Below, piece by piece: positions 61,422 to 64,000 of a stretch of DNA of 64,000 bases (within the stretch, counting starts at the first letter, position 1; each line of letters starts with the position of its first letter). Source of the DNA: Chloroflexota bacterium (GTDB lineage: Bacteria; Chloroflexota; Anaerolineae; Aggregatilineales; Phototrophicaceae); contig VXLV01000075.1 in NCBI GenBank assembly GCA_009841405.1, forward strand, positions 31,690 through 95,689. Reading direction: 5' to 3'. The notes under the pieces were generated by a model, which was given only the letters and a program-made list of their open reading frames with translations, was not told the DNA's origin and made no database searches. The translations under genes and the position numbers were made by a program.

Positions 61422-63662
61422 CTACACCCGCAGCCGGTGCAGCAGGCCGCTGTGGCGCTGGGCGACATTGTTGTTGTTGACCGCGATATGCAGCGCATTG
61501 CGCGTGCCGACCAGCACGACCATCCGCTTGGCACGCGTAATGGCGGTGTAGAGCAGATTGCGCTGCAGCATCACGTAGTGCTGCGTCAGAATCGGCATCA
61601 CCACCGCCGGATACTCCGAGCCCTGCGAGCGGTGCGTGCTGATGCAGTAGGCGTGCATGAGGTCGGCGGTCTCGTTGAACTCGTAGTGGACATAGCTCCC
61701 GTCCATGTCGATTTCCAGCGAGTTATCGCTGTGGTCGATGCTGTGGATGAAGCCGATATCGCCGTTGAAGACGTCTTTGTCATAGTTGTTGCGCGTCTGC
61801 ATCACCTTGTCGCCAACGCGAAAAACGCGCGCGCCGATCTTGAGCTGCGCCTGCCGCGGGTCGCCGTTGAGCTCGGCCTGCAAGCGCTCGTTGAGGTTGT
61901 TGACGCCGGCGGCCCCACGGTACATCGGCGCGATGACCTGGATGTCCTCGACCGGGTCAAAGCCGCCGCGCTGCGGCAGCTTGGTCTTGACGATCTCGAC
62001 GATGTTGTCCGCGACCGCTTCCGGGTCCGCGACATTGAAGAAAAAGAAATCGTTGCTTTGGTTGTCGCTGACCGGCTGCTTGCCCTGGTTGATGCGATGG
62101 GCGTTGCTGACGATATGGCTGCTGTCGTCCTGGCGGAATATCTGATCGAGGCGCGTCACATGCGCAATGCCGCTATCGATGACGTCGCGCAGGACATTGC
62201 CCGCGCCCACTGAGGGCAACTGGTCGACATCGCCGACCAGCAGCAGATGCGTCGTCGGCTGCAGCGCTTTGAGCAAGTGATGGAAGAGCCACAGGTCAAG
62301 CATCGACGCTTCGTCAATCACCACCATGTCGACGGACAGGGGGTCGCTCTCGTCGTGCTCGAAGCCGCCGTCCGGCGAGAAACCGAGCATGCGGTGGATG
62401 GTGCTGGCGTCGACGCCGGTGGTTTCCGCCAGGCGTTTTGCGGCGCGCCCGGTCGGCGACGCCAGCCGGAAGGGATAGTCGCCCTCCAGCAGCGCGTTGA
62501 TCAGCATCTGCACGGTGGTCGTCTTGCCCGTGCCCGGGCCGCCCGTCAAGACGCTGACCTTGCTGGTCAGGGCGGCGCGGACGGCGCTCTGCTGCAAGGC
62601 TGACAGCGTGACATTATTCTTGGCGCTAAGCTTGGCAAGGACCCGATCCCACTGGGTGTCGCGGTGGTCGCGGATAATCATGCTGGTGTTGCCCGCCATG
62701 TTGCGCAGCAGCCGCGCCGACTCGGCCTCCGCCCGGTGAAAGCGCGGCAGGTAAATCGCCTGAACCGAACCCGTTTCGCCACCCAGCAGATCGCCAAGAC
62801 GGACAGGCTCGCTCGGTGCGCTGGGATACAGTTGGTCTTCCACCAGCTTGCCGGCGCTGAGCTGGCCTTTGAGCGCGACCGTCAACTGCGAAGCGTCATC
62901 GACGCCCAGCAGCTCGGCCGCCGTTTCCAGCAGCTGCTCGCGCGGCGCGTACGTGTGCCCATCGCCGGCCAGCTCGTTCAGCGCGTAGTGCAAGCCGGCG
63001 CGAAGTCGATGCGGGTCGTCGCGCTCCAGGCCCATCCGCCGGGCGATCTCATCGGCTTTGCGAAAGCCGATCAGGAAGACATCCTGCGCCAGTTGGTAAG
63101 GATTGTTCGATATGATTCGCTGCGTGTTTTCGTGGTACTCGTCCCAGATGCGCTTGGCGATCTTGGCGCTGATGCCCAGCCCCTGCAAGTAGATCAGGTT
63201 GTTGCGCATGACGCGGTTCTTGGTCCAGACCTCGATTAGCCCGTCCGCCAGCTGTGGCTTGAGGCCGGGCACGTCGTGGATGCGCTCCGGTTCGTTGTCG
63301 AGGATTGCGATCGTCTCAGCGCCCAGGTGGTTCACGATCTTTTCCGCGGTGCGCGGCCCGATGCCCTTGACGATGCCGCTGCTTAGGAAATTGATGATGC
63401 CCTTGGCCGTGGTCGGCGCGATGGGAATCGCTTGCTCGGCGCGGAATTGCCGGCCATAGCGCGAGTCATTCACCCACTCGCCGCTGAACTGCGCCTCTTC
63501 GCCTTCGTTGAGCTGGGGCAAGGCGCCGACCACCGTGACAGTGCCGTCCCGGGCCTGCGCGCGCGGATAGCGCTTCTCCGGCATGATCTTGAGCACGCTG
63601 TAGCCGTTCTCTTCGTTGTAATAGGTGACGCGCTCGACAGCGCCATTGAGTTGTTCTGGCAT
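61422..63662 (-). CDS. recD2: RecD2-family DNA helicase
   Basis: 746 aa from ATG 63662, where MPEQLNGAVERVTYYNEENG matches the usual RecD2 start; the frame extends 30 codons further upstream without similarity. Residues 1-80 are the N-terminal OB-like part, two helix-hairpin-helix motifs follow (IVKGIGPRTAEKIV near 95), then Walker A GGPGTGKTTT near 373, VIDEASML near 446, VGDVDQLPSVGAGN near 475, and the C-terminal STHRSQGSEY near 675 and LYTAITRAKR near 705. RecD2 is a 5'-3' helicase of superfamily 1B, acting in repair without RecBC. Confidence 0.92.
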   Translation of the reverse strand: MPEQLNGAVERVTYYNEENGYSVLKIMPEKRYPRAQARDGTVTVVGALPQLNEGEEAQFSGEWVNDSRYGRQFRAEQAIPIAPTTAKGIINFLSSGIVKGIGPRTAEKIVNHLGAETIAILDNEPERIHDVPGLKPQLADGLIEVWTKNRVMRNNLIYLQGLGISAKIAKRIWDEYHENTQRIISNNPYQLAQDVFLIGFRKADEIARRMGLERDDPHRLRAGLHYALNELAGDGHTYAPREQLLETAAELLGVDDASQLTVALKGQLSAGKLVEDQLYPSAPSEPVRLGDLLGGETGSVQAIYLPRFHRAEAESARLLRNMAGNTSMIIRDHRDTQWDRVLAKLSAKNNVTLSALQQSAVRAALTSKVSVLTGGPGTGKTTTVQMLINALLEGDYPFRLASPTGRAAKRLAETTGVDASTIHRMLGFSPDGGFEHDESDPLSVDMVVIDEASMLDLWLFHHLLKALQPTTHLLLVGDVDQLPSVGAGNVLRDVIDSGIAHVTRLDQIFRQDDSSHIVSNAHRINQGKQPVSDNQSNDFFFFNVADPEAVADNIVEIVKTKLPQRGGFDPVEDIQVIAPMYRGAAGVNNLNERLQAELNGDPRQAQLKIGARVFRVGDKVMQTRNNYDKDVFNGDIGFIHSIDHSDNSLEIDMDGSYVHYEFNETADLMHAYCISTHRSQGSEYPAVVMPILTQHYVMLQRNLLYTAITRAKRMVVLVGTRNALHIAVNNNNVAQRHSGLLHRLRV

Positions 63663-64000
63663 CAGAGATTTCCAGCGAACGCTTACGCCAACCATGATAG
63701 TAGAAATTGGCGCTTGCGCTAAGGGGCGGGGTTTGTCAGCCCAACCCGCCACACCAAGGTTTTGTAGGGGCTACCCATTGGGTCGCCCACTTTTCCTACC
63801 CCTCACCCCCGGCCCCTCTCACACAAGGGGAGAGGGGAGCGCATACTGCGGGTATTCGCGTTGGATGGATGCTTGGGGCTTTGCGCGCTGTAGGGCGAGA
63901 CTAGTCTCGCCCCTACGGCATTCGAAGGGGGCGGGGATGGGATTGGCGGGGAGGTTATAAAAACAGAACGACCCACAGGACAAACGGGAGAGTGGATTTG
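63663..64000. repeat. Repeat-rich intergenic region at the window end
   Basis: The last 338 bases hold no supported gene. They contain GTAGGGG-family palindromes at 63764-63788 (GGGCTACCC-ATT-GGGTCGCCC) and 63890-63915 (GGGCGAGACTAGTCTCGCCC, then CTAC). A CCCTCACCCCCGGCCCCTCT...GGGGAGAGGGG inverted repeat lies at 63796-63838, related to the one at 43690-43800. Confidence 0.6.

Noticed and set aside
1..64000. tRNA, rRNA or CRISPR arrays
   Set aside because: No T-loop GGTTCGAATCC-type sequences, rRNA segments or regularly spaced repeats were seen on either strand.

Overview
The window looks like chromosomal DNA of an uncultured bacterium, most likely a Chloroflexota (Anaerolineae-like) lineage. 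The reasons are moderately high GC, a form II CO-dehydrogenase-type molybdenum subunit, a DUF4175-like membrane protein, RecD2, and many short palindromic repeats between genes. This placement is inferred from gene content only. I saw no rRNA, tRNA or CRISPR array.

Layout. 1-10.3 kb is mostly housekeeping and accessory metabolism: a partial secreted glycosidase-like protein, a class III aminotransferase, an SDR epimerase, a DUF2335 gene split by an in-frame TGA, a large membrane protein, a PIN toxin/antitoxin pair, an orphan molybdenum hydroxylase large subunit and a rhodanese. 10.4-16.3 kb is a phage-derived segment on the minus strand: M23 endolysin, holin-like protein, truncated tail-hub gene, immunity gene, CdiA-type nuclease toxin, a short 'MYPYYLL' leader ORF, a second decayed hub gene and a beta-propeller protein. 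16.4-23.2 kb holds an Eco57I-type DNA methyltransferase and a PLD-SNF2 helicase (minus strand). 23.5-39.4 kb is a catabolic island: a divergent RuBisCO-like protein, then about twelve plus-strand genes (two TIM-barrel isomerases, SorC regulator, metallo-hydrolase, sugar ABC transporter, Gfo/Idh oxidoreductase, GH38 alpha-mannosidase, zinc dehydrogenase, class II aldolase, Tm-1-like protein). 39.6-47.1 kb carries a second, paralogous methyltransferase/PLD-SNF2 pair (plus strand). 47.2-51.7 kb is a second phage-tail/toxin segment (minus strand): tail-fibre-like pseudogene, tail-tube-like gene, a longer 'MYPYYLL' effector, AHH nuclease toxin, immunity gene and a truncated hub gene. 52.4-63.7 kb returns to chromosomal genes: epimerase, DUF433/DUF5615 toxin-antitoxin pair, DUF4175-like protein, amidohydrolase, PdxA, PlsY, methionine aminopeptidase, VOC protein and RecD2.

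How the parts fit. The strongest candidate for something undescribed is the pair of toxin-immunity cassettes built into phage-tail gene clusters. Both effector ORFs begin with nearly the same 14 codons and then diverge completely. Both are preceded by a hairpin with an invariant loop and variable, complementary arms. Both cassettes end in the same truncated copy of a tail-hub gene. This suggests a modular payload system for a tail-like particle, with the N-terminal tag as a possible loading signal. The two segments have the same orientation and lie on either side of about 33 kb that contains both methyltransferase/helicase modules and the catabolic island, so a single prophage or tail-like locus may have been split by insertion. 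The catabolic island reads as import of a glycoside or sugar acid, mannoside cleavage, oxidation, and breakdown by an aldolase and a RuBisCO-like enzyme; the substrate cannot be named from sequence alone.
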